Of a stretch of 64,000 bases of DNA, positions 55,604-64,000 are shown piece by piece. A model generated the notes under the pieces. The model had not been told where the DNA came from. It saw only the letters and a list, made by a program, of their open reading frames with translations, and ran no database searches. Position numbers and translations under genes: made by a program. The DNA is taken from positions 186,001 to 250,000 of the forward strand of contig NZ_FMVM01000004.1 of NCBI RefSeq assembly GCF_900102085.1. The letters run 5' to 3'. Each line of letters begins with the position of its first letter. Position 1 is the stretch's first letter. The stretch is from Paenibacillus polysaccharolyticus. Lineage in GTDB: Bacteria > Bacillota > Bacilli > Paenibacillales > Paenibacillaceae.

Positions 55604-56319
55604 CAGAGAAATCAACGATTCGTGTGCTTCTAGTGGATGACCAGCATCTGGTCAGGCATGGGTTGCGTTTTATTATTAATGCCCAGCAAGATATGGAAGT
55701 GGTTGGTGAGGCAGGGAGCGGACATGAGGCGGTGAGGCTTGCGGCAGAGTTAAACCCCCACGTCGTGTTTATGGATGTGCAGATGGAGGACGGGGACGGA
55801 CTGGAAGCCACACAGGCTTTACTGGATTTGCAGCCCGAATGCAAGGTCGTCATCTTAACGACGTTTGATCAAGAAGATTATGTATATCAGGGAATACGTG
55901 CCGGGGCCGTAGGTTATCTGCTGAAGGACGCCGCGCCGGAAGAACTGATTGATGCGGTCAGGGCGGCTTATCGCGGTGAAGCGATCTACAGAACCGCAGT
56001 TGCCGCGAAGGTGATCGGAATAGCAGTACGGTCGCCCGGAACATCAGCCCAGGATGAAAAAAAAGCCAAAGAAGCCGTGAATTCAACCTTCAGACAGGAA
56101 ACGAGAGAGCTCGTATCGCTCGCAGATGCCTTCACGGGACGTGAACTTGAAGTGTTGCAACAGATGGCTTACGGTCTAAGGAATGAAGAGATTGCCCGAA
56201 AGTTGTTCATTGGCGAAAGCACCGTAAAGACGCATGTACATCGCATTTTGCAGAAGATTCAGGTGGAGGATCGCACGCAGGCAGTGGTTTTTGCAATTCG
56301 AAACGGTTATGTAAAATAA
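55600..56319 (+). CDS. NarL/LuxR-family response regulator
   Basis: A 239-residue regulator. The receiver has LLVDDQHLV, phosphoacceptor Asp59 in VVFMDVQMEDG, and the Lys in LLKDAAPEE. The C-terminal LuxR helix-turn-helix is FTGRELEVLQQMAYGLRNEE and GESTVKTHVHRILQKI. A linker of about 30 charged residues separates the domains, longer than usual. Partner of the preceding kinase. Target genes are unknown; its own operon is a usual one. Confidence 0.94.
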   Translation: MTEKSTIRVLLVDDQHLVRHGLRFIINAQQDMEVVGEAGSGHEAVRLAAELNPHVVFMDVQMEDGDGLEATQALLDLQPECKVVILTTFDQEDYVYQGIRAGAVGYLLKDAAPEELIDAVRAAYRGEAIYRTAVAAKVIGIAVRSPGTSAQDEKKAKEAVNSTFRQETRELVSLADAFTGRELEVLQQMAYGLRNEEIARKLFIGESTVKTHVHRILQKIQVEDRTQAVVFAIRNGYVK

Positions 56320-56355
56320 GCATACAGATGTAGGACTACAAATAAAATAGAAATA

Positions 56356-56395
56356 GGCCCTGTACCGTTCAAGCGGTTCAGGGCCTTCTGCTTTT
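56356..56395 (+). terminator. Terminator of the two-component operon
   Basis: GGCCCTG and CAGGGCC enclose ACCGttcaaGCGGT, followed by TTCTGCTTTTG. Confidence 0.8.
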
Positions 56396-56422
56396 GTCGG
56401 ATAGGTTGCTGTCTTTTCGTGG

Positions 56423-56671
56423 TTAACGTTCGGCCTTATAATTCGTGTGATCCGTGTGTTTGGATGGATCAGCCGCACGCGCAGGACGTGAGTGAGCTTC
56501 GGTACGTTCAGTGCTCGTTTGCTGAGGCGAGTAGAAGTTAATGATGTCGTCAACCGTGGAAAATACAACGTGTTCACTTGCTTTATAATGATCTGTTGGA
56601 ATAAAAACCTCTTTTCTGTGATGGATATAAGTGTAAGGAAGGTGTTTATACGGATACTCCGATGACAGAAT
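56423..56671 (-). CDS. Candidate small protein without a standard start codon
   Basis: An open minus-strand frame of 82 codons ending at 56423. The reading is protein-like: EYPYKHLPYTYIHHRKEVFI, then TDHYKASEHVVFSTVDDIIN, and a polar tail TEAHSRPARAADPSKHTDHT. It has no ATG, GTG or TTG. Possible starts are ATT at 56671 or CTG at 56668 after GGAGAGG and AAAGG, or an internal ATT right after AAAAGAGG five bases away, giving about 58 residues (PTDHYKASEHVVF). Its 5' part coincides with a repeated leader element also seen before phnC. It may be a real gene with a rare start, or a fragment. Not recognised. Confidence 0.4.
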   Translation of the reverse strand: MLSSEYPYKHLPYTYIHHRKEVFIPTDHYKASEHVVFSTVDDIINFYSPQQTSTERTEAHSRPARAADPSKHTDHTNYKAER

Positions 56672-56698
56672 AACCTTTCTGTCCTCTCCGTTATTGTA
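56640..56698 (-). repeat. Short copy of the phnC-leader element
   Basis: On the minus strand AACGGAGAGGACAGAAA runs directly into GGTTATTCTGTCATCG and GAGTATCC. The same two blocks flank the large hairpin in the phnC leader (7540-7672), where AACGGAGAGGGCAGAAA and GGTTATTCTGTCATCG are separated by about 95 bases. TATACAAT just before it could be a -10 box. Confidence 0.6.
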
Positions 56699-56767
56699 TA
56701 AACAGAAAATCCAAACTTATATAGGAATTGGTGTTAACAAACAACTAAGTAAGCGCCGGTGGGCATA

Positions 56768-56792
56768 AATAAAGGGCTGCCGGAGGCAGCCC
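56768..56792 (-). terminator. Terminator of the cold-shock gene
   Basis: On the minus strand GGGCTGCC, TCC, GGCAGCCC followed by TTTATTT. Confidence 0.9.
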
Positions 56793-56801
56793 TCGTATCA
56801 A

Positions 56802-57002
56802 TTACAGTTTAGTAACGTTCTCCGCTTGTGGACCACGGTTACCTTGAGTTACTTCGAACTCTACACGTTGACCTTCGTCCAACGTTTTGTAACCATCACC
56901 TTGAATGGCGCTGAAGTGAACGAATACGTCTGTTCCTTCTTCAGTTTCGATGAAGCCAAATCCTTTGTCTGCGTTGAACCATTTTACTGTACCTGTTTGC
57001 AT
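56802..57002 (-). CDS. Cold-shock protein (CspA/CspB family)
   Basis: A 66-residue single OB-fold that binds single-stranded RNA and DNA and keeps mRNA unfolded in the cold. Both RNA-binding motifs are present: KGFGFIE (RNP1) and VFVHF (RNP2). [16 protein letters not shown] is the family start. Length and composition are normal. GGAGG lies before the ATG on the minus strand. A long leader of about 114 nt, typical for cold-shock mRNAs, precedes it. Confidence 0.97.
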   Translation of the reverse strand: MQTGTVKWFNADKGFGFIETEEGTDVFVHFSAIQGDGYKTLDEGQRVEFEVTQGNRGPQAENVTKL

Positions 57003-57122
57003 GTGATTCCTCCAAAAATAATAAGTTTTGTACGACCATTGGTATGAGCTGCATTCAATAATTAATGCTCATTCGGTGGTTAGACCGTAGACGTTCTGTC
57101 CACTAATGTATCGACCTATATC

Positions 57123-57151
57123 ATCATAACACGCGTACCAATATAAGTCAA
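57123..57151 (-). promoter_or_regulatory. Promoter of the cold-shock gene
   Basis: On the minus strand TTGACT (57151-57146), 17 nt, TATGAT (57128-57123). Transcription would start near 57116, giving a leader of about 114 nt that may fold as a cold-responsive RNA. Confidence 0.8.
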
Positions 57152-57252
57152 TTTTTGAATGTATTTTCTAAAAAAAAGAGCGCCCATAGAAGCGAAATCC
57201 CTTGCCAGACGGGATAAAATGCTTCATCAGTAGATCATATTTTCTCACCAAA

Positions 57253-57290
57253 AAGAAAGCGATTGCATGAATTGAATTTTATTGTATATT
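57253..57290 (+). promoter_or_regulatory. Promoter and cre-like site of the sugar regulator/mgl region
   Basis: TTGCAT (57263-57268), 16 nt, TATATT (57285-57290) is a plausible promoter. AAGAAAGCGATTGCA (57253-57267) matches the cre consensus at 13 of 15 positions and overlaps the -35 box, so CcpA binding would block RNA polymerase. Confidence 0.6.
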
Positions 57291-57371
57291 ATGTTGGAAA
57301 CCTTGCGCTTTATGATATCGGTTAAAGACCGTGCATATTCGTTCGTTAGAGAAAAAGGGAGGAAGCATATC

Positions 57372-58982
57372 ATGTACCGGGTTCTGCTCGTGGATGATGA
57401 GGAAGATGTTCGTGAAGGGTTGGTTGTCGAGGTGGATTGGGAGGCACTGGATCTACGCATTGTGGGTCTGGCCGAGAATGGCCGTGAGGCTCTGGAGATG
57501 GCAGAGAGGATAGAACCCGACATCGTGATTACTGACATCAGCATGCCGTTTATGGATGGATTGGAGCTGGCACGAAGATTAAGAGAGCGAAATCCACTAG
57601 TGAAGGTCGTTATTTTAACGGGATATGATGAATTTGATTACGCTCGGCAGGCGGTATCGCTTAGTGTGGATGAATATTTGTTGAAGCCCTTCTCGGCTGG
57701 ACATCTTACCGAACTGCTCACCAGATTGCGTGCTCAGATGGAGGCGGAGATCGCGGAACGTGAGGACGTGCAACAATTGCGAGAACACTATCGCACCAGC
57801 TTGCCTTTATTACAGGCGGATTTGATTGCAACGTTGTTACATCGCCAGAAATCATCAGCATATATATTAAGTCGGGCAAGCCAGTGCGGACTGGAACTGG
57901 GAGGTAAACGTTATGGCGTATCGATCCTTACATTGCATCCGACCGAAGATCCAGAATTGAAGCTGTTTGCAGCGCTGAATATTGCGGCAGAGGTGTGGGC
58001 AGATCACAAGGCAGGCTATGCCTTTATGCATCAAGAGACGGTTGTATTGCTCTACGTGGAACCGCTGAACGGAATAGAAGGGAAGGCGGAAAACCCCCAA
58101 CAGCATGCACTGGAAAATGTAGTGCGAAGCATCCGTCACTATTTGCGTGTGCCTGTAACGATTGGATCGAGCAGGCTTGTGGACACCTTGCCCGATGTGA
58201 AACATGCCTATGAGGATGCTTTGCTGGCACTGGATTACCGACTTGTGCCAGGGACGGATTCCTTGATCTACATTGGGGACGTGGAGCGGCAGGCCGCAGG
58301 CAAGCTACGTTTTGATGAATTGAAACAACAGACATTGACCCGCTGTTTGAAGGCGGGAACGCAGGCAGAGCTGGAGCAAGGGCTACAGTTCATTTTCCGG
58401 GAAATTACGGTGGAACACGGGCGCAGTGATATTCAGTTGTATTTGATCGAAGTATTAACTACCGTTTGGAAGGCCGCACAGGCTTCGGGTGAAGAGATGG
58501 AGGATATATTCGGTGCCGGGTTCCAGCTGTATACGGATCTGTTTCGACTTCCGGGTCTGTCCGAGGCACAGCATAAGGTGAGTGAAGTCTGTCTGCTTGT
58601 ACAACAGCGGATATCCAGCGGACGCCAGCATGTATACAAAGATATTGTGGAGCAGGCGCTTACGTTTACGAAGAAACATTATGCCGATCCGGATCTGTCC
58701 ATTCAGAAGGTATGCGCACATCTACATATCAGCTCCGGTTATTTTTGCAGCATTTTCAAAAAAGAAGTACAGCTTACCTTCCTGCAATATCTGATGCAGA
58801 TTCGAATGGATGAAGCCAGGGAACTGCTTCGCTCCACGGAGCTGAAGTCGTTTCAGATTGCCGAGAAGGTGGGCTTTGCCGAGCCGAATTATTTCAGCTT
58901 TTGTTTTAAAAAGCATACTGGCGTCTCGCCCAAAGAGTATCGGAAACAGGCCATTACGACCCCAGAAGGTTCCCTTCAATGA
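57372..58982 (+). CDS. YesN-type response regulator with AraC DNA-binding domain
   Basis: A 536-residue regulator. The receiver domain has LLVDDEEDV, phosphoacceptor Asp55 in VITDISMPF, and the Lys in LLKPFSAG. A long middle region (about 140-420) has no recognised catalytic motif. The C-terminal AraC domain shows both helix-turn-helix units: DLSIQKVCAHLHISSGYFCS and FQIAEKVGFAEPNYFSFCFK, ending KHTGVSPKEYRKQ. ATG 57372 follows GGGAGGAAG; an in-frame ATG at 57282 has none. The stop overlaps the kinase start. The system probably activates the mgl genes in response to a sugar. Confidence 0.94.
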   Translation: MYRVLLVDDEEDVREGLVVEVDWEALDLRIVGLAENGREALEMAERIEPDIVITDISMPFMDGLELARRLRERNPLVKVVILTGYDEFDYARQAVSLSVDEYLLKPFSAGHLTELLTRLRAQMEAEIAEREDVQQLREHYRTSLPLLQADLIATLLHRQKSSAYILSRASQCGLELGGKRYGVSILTLHPTEDPELKLFAALNIAAEVWADHKAGYAFMHQETVVLLYVEPLNGIEGKAENPQQHALENVVRSIRHYLRVPVTIGSSRLVDTLPDVKHAYEDALLALDYRLVPGTDSLIYIGDVERQAAGKLRFDELKQQTLTRCLKAGTQAELEQGLQFIFREITVEHGRSDIQLYLIEVLTTVWKAAQASGEEMEDIFGAGFQLYTDLFRLPGLSEAQHKVSEVCLLVQQRISSGRQHVYKDIVEQALTFTKKHYADPDLSIQKVCAHLHISSGYFCSIFKKEVQLTFLQYLMQIRMDEARELLRSTELKSFQIAEKVGFAEPNYFSFCFKKHTGVSPKEYRKQAITTPEGSLQ

Positions 58983-60802
58983 ACTGGAGCAGGTTAACCG
59001 CACGAATCAAGTCTATTGTGATGAAGCTCCGCTTGGTTGTTCGTTCGTCCAAGGTCAGCAGCATTCGTTCCATTATTACGTGGTCTTTCTCCATCTTCAT
59101 TGTGCTGGTACTCACCGTTATGGCGATATTACTACATGACAAATTCACCCAGACTGCGGAGCGCAGTGCAGAATTGTCGACCAGACAGATCGTGGATCAG
59201 GTCAGTTATAACCTGGAGGATTACGTGCGCAGCATGTCCCATCTGTATCGTGCCATTGAGGAACATATGCTACGGGACGGTACATGGGAAGGGGAACAGG
59301 TGGACAAACAGCTGGATACATTGCTCAGCAGCCGGGAAGATATCATTTCCATTACACTGCTCGACGCGGACGGACAGTTGCTCAAGAACAGGCCGGCTGC
59401 CGAACTGAAGCGCAGTGCTCACGTCACTCAACAAGGATGGTTTCAATCGGCCCTACGTGTACCTAATCATCTAAGTTTCTCCTTGCCTCATATTCAAAAT
59501 ATGTACGCTGGACCTTACCAATGGGTCGTTTCCATGAGCAAGGGCATCACCATCAAACAGCAGGGCCAGGAGAAGCAAGTGATCCTGCTGGTCGATATCA
59601 ATTTTAAACAAATGGACGAACTAAGCAGCCGGGTCAGCCTAGGGCAACGGGGTTACGTCTATATTATTGATGAGAGTGCTGGTAATATTGTGTATCATCC
59701 ACAGCAACAACTCATGTATATGGGACTGAAAAAAGAAAATATTGAGCAGGCTCTCGTGGCTACGGGGAGTTACGAAGATGAGGCGGATGGGCAGAAAAGG
59801 CTGAATACCGTCAAATCGGTGGCCAATATCGGTTGGAAAATTGTTGGTGTGGCGTATCTGGATGAAATCATGACAACACGTCAGGAAGTGAACGGATACC
59901 TGATTCGTGTGCTGGTTGTTGTGCTGGTGCTTGTCATCGTGGTATCCCTGTTTCTCTCTTCGAGTCTGACACGTCCAATCCGGATGATGGAGAGAAAGAT
60001 GAAGGCGGTAGAGCGCGGGGATTTCAACGTGGAGCTGCCCATAACGGGACCGCTTGAGGTTGAGCGCCTGGCACGCAGGTTTAACCTGATGGTGAACAAA
60101 ATCCGTAACCTCATGGATGAGATCATTCATGAACAGGAGCAAAAACGCCGTCTGGAGCTGGAGGCACTGCAAGCCCAGATCAATCCCCATTTTCTGTATA
60201 ACACGCTGAATTCGGTTGTGCGGATGGTTGGCATGAGTCGTAATGACGAAGTGATCACGATGATTACGTCACTCTCCCGATTATTTCGCATCAGTCTTAG
60301 CCAAGGAAAAACGATCATTACCGTCCGCGAGGAATTGGAGCATGCCCGTCACTACCTGACCATTCAGCAGATGCGTTTCAAACACAAGTTTACTTTCAAT
60401 ATTCATGCGGATGAGCAGGTGCTGGACTGCCTGACACTGAAGCTGATACTACAGCCGCTCATTGAAAATGCCATTGTACACGGTATCGAGTATCACATGG
60501 ACGAGGGAAGTATCGAGGTGCATGTGCAACGCGAAAAGCAGATTCTGGTGTTCCGCATCACGGATAACGGTGTAGGCATGTCGGAGGAACAGATGGCAGG
60601 ATTGCTCAGCGGCCGTCCGGTAGTGAAGAGCGGAGCGGGTTCCGGTGTCGCTGTACGCAATGTGCATGATCGCATCCGGCACTATTATGGCGAGGGATAT
60701 GGCCTGGAATTTGCAAGTGAGCTGGAGGAAGGCACAACGGTATGGATTCGGATTCCTGTTCAGGAGGAACAGAAGGAGGACGGGATGAATGATGGACGAT
60801 AG
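58979..60802 (+). CDS. YesM-type sensor histidine kinase
   Basis: A 607-residue membrane kinase. TM1 is at about 31-53, an extracellular Cache-type sensor at 55-300, TM2 near 306-328 (GYLIRVLVVVLVLVIVVSLF) and HAMP at 329-385. The His-kinase domain of the LytS/YesM type has His404 in QINPHFLYNTLNSV and the ATPase motifs LILQPLIENAIVHG and ITDNGVGMS. Between TM2 and HAMP the sequence is normal. It overlaps the preceding regulator by four bases and the following binding-protein gene by 14 bases, which implies that the three proteins act together. Confidence 0.94.
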   Translation: MNWSRLTARIKSIVMKLRLVVRSSKVSSIRSIITWSFSIFIVLVLTVMAILLHDKFTQTAERSAELSTRQIVDQVSYNLEDYVRSMSHLYRAIEEHMLRDGTWEGEQVDKQLDTLLSSREDIISITLLDADGQLLKNRPAAELKRSAHVTQQGWFQSALRVPNHLSFSLPHIQNMYAGPYQWVVSMSKGITIKQQGQEKQVILLVDINFKQMDELSSRVSLGQRGYVYIIDESAGNIVYHPQQQLMYMGLKKENIEQALVATGSYEDEADGQKRLNTVKSVANIGWKIVGVAYLDEIMTTRQEVNGYLIRVLVVVLVLVIVVSLFLSSSLTRPIRMMERKMKAVERGDFNVELPITGPLEVERLARRFNLMVNKIRNLMDEIIHEQEQKRRLELEALQAQINPHFLYNTLNSVVRMVGMSRNDEVITMITSLSRLFRISLSQGKTIITVREELEHARHYLTIQQMRFKHKFTFNIHADEQVLDCLTLKLILQPLIENAIVHGIEYHMDEGSIEVHVQREKQILVFRITDNGVGMSEEQMAGLLSGRPVVKSGAGSGVAVRNVHDRIRHYYGEGYGLEFASELEEGTTVWIRIPVQEEQKEDGMNDGR

Positions 60803-61994
60803 CCTAATCAGTAGCAAAACCACTGGTGAAACCAGCAGCAAGATCAATAACCAGAGCATAACCACACGCCGTGTATTGGCAAAAAAAAGCCAGGCCACTC
60901 TTCCCGGTTGCCCGGGATTATGGCTATTCAAAGCCTTGTGCCAGGCAGCAGTAGCCTGCTGCCTGTTCATCTGTGCCGCCTGCGGCATGGCAGGGGCGGA
61001 TCAACCGGCGTCGCCACAGCGCATAGCGCTGATTACGCCTGCGGGCACGGGGGAGCTCGCCGAAGCGATCCGCCTGGGAGCTGAGGCAGCCGCCAAAGAG
61101 CGCGGCGCACAGCTCATCACCGTTGAAGCGTATCCCGTGGATTCCGCTTCACACACCTCATCTAATGCGGACTATGCAATAAGTCCGCCACCTCTGGGTA
61201 CACCAGCGGCAGCGGATCGGGACGTTACCCGCAGTGAGCGTGAACAAGCCCAGGTCCAGGCAGCTGAACTCGCATTGAAACAAGGGGCAACCGCACTGCT
61301 GGTTGATCCGTTAAGTGAAGATGTTCTTGGCGAAATCATTCGGGAGGCAGAGACGGTGAGAACAGATGGAGGTATCGTACCTGTTATTGTGTTGAACGAT
61401 GAGTTCCCCGTCAAAGGTATTACCAGTGTCATCTCCATGGATAATCTTGAGGCAGGACGTCAAGCCGGGTATGCCATGGCCGAATTACTGGAAGGCCATG
61501 GCCTTATTGCTTTAGTAGGCCCGGACCCGCTAAGCGCAGGCCTGGTTCTGAGGGAACAAGGGATCGAGGAAGCGTTGCATCAATACCCGGGCATCAACCT
61601 CATTCCCAAATCCGTATGCAACAACAGGGATTCGTGCTGGCAAACAGTCAAGCAACTACTGGATCAGCATGAGCTGACCGGAATTATTGCTCTGCAAGAG
61701 CCCGCTTCGCTTGGGGCAGCAGATGAACTGCTTCGCCGTAAGGATGGAAGACGGCTCAGTATTGTTGGGTTTGGCAGCGAACAGCAGCAGCTAGAGCAAC
61801 TGCAGGAAGGTGTGTTCCAACGACTCATCGTTCAGAACGGTTACAGTGCTGGTTACCTGGGGCTTAATCAGGCACTTGCCAAACTGAAGCGGGAGCATGT
61901 TCAGACAAGGGTCATCCTGGAAACCAAGGTCGTTAGCACAGACAATATGTTCTGGATGGATAATCAAAAGCTCTTATTTCCGTTTGTGCAATAG
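60789..61994 (+). CDS. Periplasmic sugar-binding-like protein, likely sensor partner of the kinase
   Basis: A 401-residue protein with the LacI/RbsB-type binding fold: IALITPAGTGELAEAIRLGA, AAELALKQGATALLVDPLSE, PVIVLNDEFPVKGITSVISM and LSIVGFGSEQQQLEQLQEGV. The N-terminus has an unusually long polar segment (about 45 residues) before a hydrophobic stretch (FKALCQAAVACCLFICAACG) that could be a signal with lipobox AAC or an anchor. An alternative, shorter start is not obvious. It overlaps the kinase gene by 14 bases. Such proteins present sugars to YesM-like kinases in other Firmicutes, so a sensing role is more likely than transport. Confidence 0.8.
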   Translation: MMDDSLISSKTTGETSSKINNQSITTRRVLAKKSQATLPGCPGLWLFKALCQAAVACCLFICAACGMAGADQPASPQRIALITPAGTGELAEAIRLGAEAAAKERGAQLITVEAYPVDSASHTSSNADYAISPPPLGTPAAADRDVTRSEREQAQVQAAELALKQGATALLVDPLSEDVLGEIIREAETVRTDGGIVPVIVLNDEFPVKGITSVISMDNLEAGRQAGYAMAELLEGHGLIALVGPDPLSAGLVLREQGIEEALHQYPGINLIPKSVCNNRDSCWQTVKQLLDQHELTGIIALQEPASLGAADELLRRKDGRRLSIVGFGSEQQQLEQLQEGVFQRLIVQNGYSAGYLGLNQALAKLKREHVQTRVILETKVVSTDNMFWMDNQKLLFPFVQ

Positions 61995-62044
61995 AACTGA
62001 TGAGGATTTCGATAGAACAGATGAAGATATTGTATTCGAAAATA

Positions 62045-62059
62045 ATGTAAGCCCTTTCA
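62045..62059 (+). promoter_or_regulatory. cre-like site before mglB
   Basis: ATGTAAGCCCTTTCA matches the cre consensus at 14 of 15 positions; the one mismatch is at the central CG step, which may weaken it. Confidence 0.5.
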
Positions 62060-62107
62060 TAATAAAGACATCGGTAAAGCCGAATGAACTTGGGGAGGTC
62101 ATGAAGA

Positions 62108-63184
62108 ATGAAAAAGAAAACGTGGATGACATTATTGCTTACGGTGTGCATGGCTGTGGCGGCAGGGTGCAGCAACGGGGGAGACAGCGCTGGTGGGAAC
62201 GGAAGCGCGGGAACAGACAGTGGCACGAAGACGGAAGCCGGAACGCAAACGGAAAACCCGAAAATTGGCGTTGCCATCTATAAGTTTGACGATACGTTTA
62301 TGACAGGAGTAAGAAACGCAATGACTGCGGCAGCGGAGGGCGTAGCTACCCTTGATATTGTAGACAGTCAGAATGCGCAGCCGACACAGAATGAGAAGGT
62401 CGACCTGTTTGTATCCAAGAAATACAACGCGATGGCGGTGAATCCAGTAGACCGGACTGCAGCAGGTGTAATCATCGACAAGGCGAAAGCGGCTAATATT
62501 CCGGTAGTATTCCTAAACAGGGAGCCTGTAGCGGAGGATATGAATAAGTGGGATAAAGTGTACTATGTCGGGGCAAAAGCGGAAGAGTCCGGTACAATCT
62601 CAGGTCAGTTGATCGTGGATTACTGGAAAGCACATCCGGAAGCTGACAAAAACGGCGATGGCAAGCTGCAATATGTCATGCTGAAAGGTGAACCGGGTCA
62701 TCAGGATGCCGAGCTACGCACCAAATATTCGGTTCAAGCCATACAGGATGCCGGCATTGAAGTTGAAGCACTGGCTGAAGATACGGCGATGTGGGATCGA
62801 GTCAAAGGCCAAGAGAAAATGCAGGCATTCCTGGCTTCGCATGGCGACAAAATCGAAGCGGTACTGGCAAACAATGATGACATGGCACTTGGTGCGATTG
62901 AAGCATTGAAAGCAGCAGGTTACTTCAAGGATGGCAAAACGATGCCTGTCGTAGGCGTGGATGCTACAGCTCCAGCAATTCAGGCGTTGCAGGATGGTAC
63001 AATGCTGGGCACCGTGCTGAATGATGCTAAAAATCAGGGAGCCGCAACGGTTGCATTGGCGGCTGTTCTTGCCAAAGGCGAGACACCAACCAAAGAAAAT
63101 ACCAAATTTGATATTACAGACGGGAAATATGTCTGGATTGCTTACAAAAAAATTACGAAAGACAACATTGCCGACGCCCAATAA
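62108..63184 (+). CDS. mglB: Galactose/glucose-type ABC binding lipoprotein
   Basis: A 358-residue lipoprotein that binds galactose, methylgalactoside or glucose outside the cell. Signal peptide with lipobox VAAGC (MAVAAGCSNGG), then a Gly/Ser/Thr linker. MglB-like motifs are IGVAIYKFDDTFMTGVRNAM, FVSKKYNAMAVNPVDRTAAG, IPVVFLNREP, VLANNDDMALGAIEALKAAG and VVGVDATAPAIQAL. DKNGDGKLQ matches the MglB calcium-binding loop. It is followed by a hairpin and then the mglA gene. The preceding two-component system and binding protein probably induce it. Confidence 0.92.
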   Translation: MKKKTWMTLLLTVCMAVAAGCSNGGDSAGGNGSAGTDSGTKTEAGTQTENPKIGVAIYKFDDTFMTGVRNAMTAAAEGVATLDIVDSQNAQPTQNEKVDLFVSKKYNAMAVNPVDRTAAGVIIDKAKAANIPVVFLNREPVAEDMNKWDKVYYVGAKAEESGTISGQLIVDYWKAHPEADKNGDGKLQYVMLKGEPGHQDAELRTKYSVQAIQDAGIEVEALAEDTAMWDRVKGQEKMQAFLASHGDKIEAVLANNDDMALGAIEALKAAGYFKDGKTMPVVGVDATAPAIQALQDGTMLGTVLNDAKNQGAATVALAAVLAKGETPTKENTKFDITDGKYVWIAYKKITKDNIADAQ

Positions 63185-63196
63185 TAGCAGCAGAGA

Positions 63197-63230
63197 GGGA
63201 CGTATGTCATCTTGGCAACGTCCTTTTTTT
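63197..63230 (+). terminator. Attenuator/terminator between mglB and mglA
   Basis: GGACGT (63198-63203) and ACGTCC (63218-63223) followed by TTTTTTT. The short stem should allow partial read-through into mglA. Confidence 0.65.
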
Positions 63231-63259
63231 GCCGGTCAGATGAAAGGGGAAGATAGAAG

Positions 63260-64000
63260 ATGCAGTCACCTTATCTGCTGGAGATGAACGGGATTTCCAA
63301 AGCATTCCCCGGCGTGCAGGCGCTCAGTGAAGTCACACTGAAGGTGAGGCCGGGAACCGTTCATGCGTTGATGGGCGAGAACGGGGCGGGAAAGTCAACC
63401 TTGATGAAATGTTTGTTTGGGATGTATCGTCCCGATGCAGGCACAGTGCGCATCGAAGGCAAGGATGTAGAAATCCCGAATTCGAAGGCTGCATTACAGC
63501 AGGGTATATCCATGATTCATCAGGAGTTGAATCCGGTTCCGCACCGTCCGGTGATGGAAAACATATGGTTGGGACGCTTCCCGATGAAGGGTCTACTGGT
63601 GGATGAGAAACGGATGTATGCCGATACGCGGGCACTGTTTCAGGATTTGAACCTGGATATTGATCCGAAGGCACTTGCTGGAACGTTGTCTGTGTCCAAA
63701 ATTCAATCCATGGAGATTGCCAAAGCGGTATCGTTTCACTCCAAAGTGATTGTGATGGATGAACCGACCTCATCCCTTACGGGTAAAGAAGTGGAGCAAT
63801 TGTTTACGATCATCAATAAGCTGCGAAGCCGCGGCGTGTCCATCATCTACATCTCACACAAGATGGAGGAAATTTTAACGATTTCGGATGAAGTGACCAT
63901 TATGCGAGATGGAGTTGTTGTAGGCACCTGGGATGCTGCGGATCTGACGACAGACCTGATCATTACACGTATGGTTGGACGTGATTTAAGTGAACGATTC
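63260..64000 (+). CDS. mglA: Galactose-type ABC transporter ATPase (3' end beyond window)
   Basis: The first 247 codons of a sugar ABC ATPase of the MglA/RbsA type, which normally has two tandem ATPase domains and about 500 residues. The start ATG at 63260 follows AAAGGGGAAG. The first domain has Walker [22 protein letters not shown] as Q-loop, a [13 protein letters not shown] signature (the usual shortened form in this class), Walker [14 protein letters not shown] and the switch histidine ISHKMEE. Its permease mglC is expected after the window end. Confidence 0.93.
   Translation, partial: MQSPYLLEMNGISKAFPGVQALSEVTLKVRPGTVHALMGENGAGKSTLMKCLFGMYRPDAGTVRIEGKDVEIPNSKAALQQGISMIHQELNPVPHRPVMENIWLGRFPMKGLLVDEKRMYADTRALFQDLNLDIDPKALAGTLSVSKIQSMEIAKAVSFHSKVIVMDEPTSSLTGKEVEQLFTIINKLRSRGVSIIYISHKMEEILTISDEVTIMRDGVVVGTWDAADLTTDLIITRMVGRDLSERF

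Noticed and set aside
56176..56577. 133-residue minus-strand frame
   Set aside because: It runs through the end of the response regulator gene and its terminator; the overlapping frame ending at 56423 reads much more like protein.

Overview
The window looks like chromosomal DNA of a Paenibacillus species or a close relative in the Paenibacillaceae. The signs are strong AGGAGG-type ribosome binding sites with frequent TTG and GTG starts, lipoprotein-type solute-binding proteins, YesM/YesN-style two-component pairs, LicT antitermination, CcpA-like cre sites, secreted plant-polysaccharide enzymes with FN3 and CBM3 modules, and relics of a type I-C CRISPR array. GC content is moderate by eye. No rRNA, tRNA, insertion sequence or prophage block was recognised. 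The genus call is inference from gene content.

Layout. 1-4.4 kb: the end of an ABC exporter gene, then a MarR regulator and a MATE exporter that appear to share an operator, and a small membrane protein. 4.5-6.1 kb: a 5'-nucleotidase-type phosphoesterase (minus strand). 6.4-10.2 kb: a phosphonate/phosphite ABC importer (phnD, phnC, two phnE) with an attenuator-like hairpin and a structured leader between phnD and phnC. 10.4-11.8 kb: two small membrane proteins and the remains of a paralogue of the first. 11.95-15.5 kb (minus): a large secreted multidomain protein and an ECF sigma factor. 15.7-22.5 kb: a two-component system with a membrane-anchored propeller-like protein, then a MacB-type ABC ATPase, an FtsX-like permease and a membrane fusion protein.

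22.6-28.7 kb is a polysaccharide-degradation island: a GH6 cellulase with two FN3 modules and a CBM3, and a PL11 rhamnogalacturonan lyase. Both have cre-like sites upstream. 28.8-31.4 kb holds a histidine phosphatase, an S51 peptidase-like protein and an AraC regulator interrupted by a frameshift at a tandem pentanucleotide. 31.5-37.2 kb is sugar uptake: LicT, a beta-glucoside-type PTS permease, a YdjC/ChbG deacetylase and a GH4 glycosidase, with two near-identical RAT/terminator switches. 37.4-41.7 kb: a PadR operon and a polar amino acid ABC importer.

41.7-49.4 kb is the most unusual stretch. It holds a decayed two-spacer CRISPR array, two further isolated CRISPR repeats, a 27-residue type I toxin-like gene, proteins without a recognised family, and two of three copies of a 199-bp four-armed inverted-repeat element (the third is at 25.6 kb). 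A YhgE/Pip membrane protein with its TetR regulator lies inside it. 49.6-53.7 kb has two divergent chemoreceptors. 53.8-57.0 kb has a CcdC-like protein, a LuxR-type two-component pair, a small open frame without a normal start codon, and a cold-shock protein. 57.2 kb to the end is a catabolite-controlled galactose-type system: YesN/YesM regulators, an accessory sugar-binding protein, MglB and the start of MglA.

Recurring design: in all three ABC import operons whose first gene is a binding protein (phn, amino acid, mgl), a stem-loop follows the binding-protein gene, which would favour its expression over the membrane components. The strongest candidates for undescribed biology are the 199-bp element, the leader element shared between phnC and the 56.7-kb locus, and the slippage-prone AraC gene.
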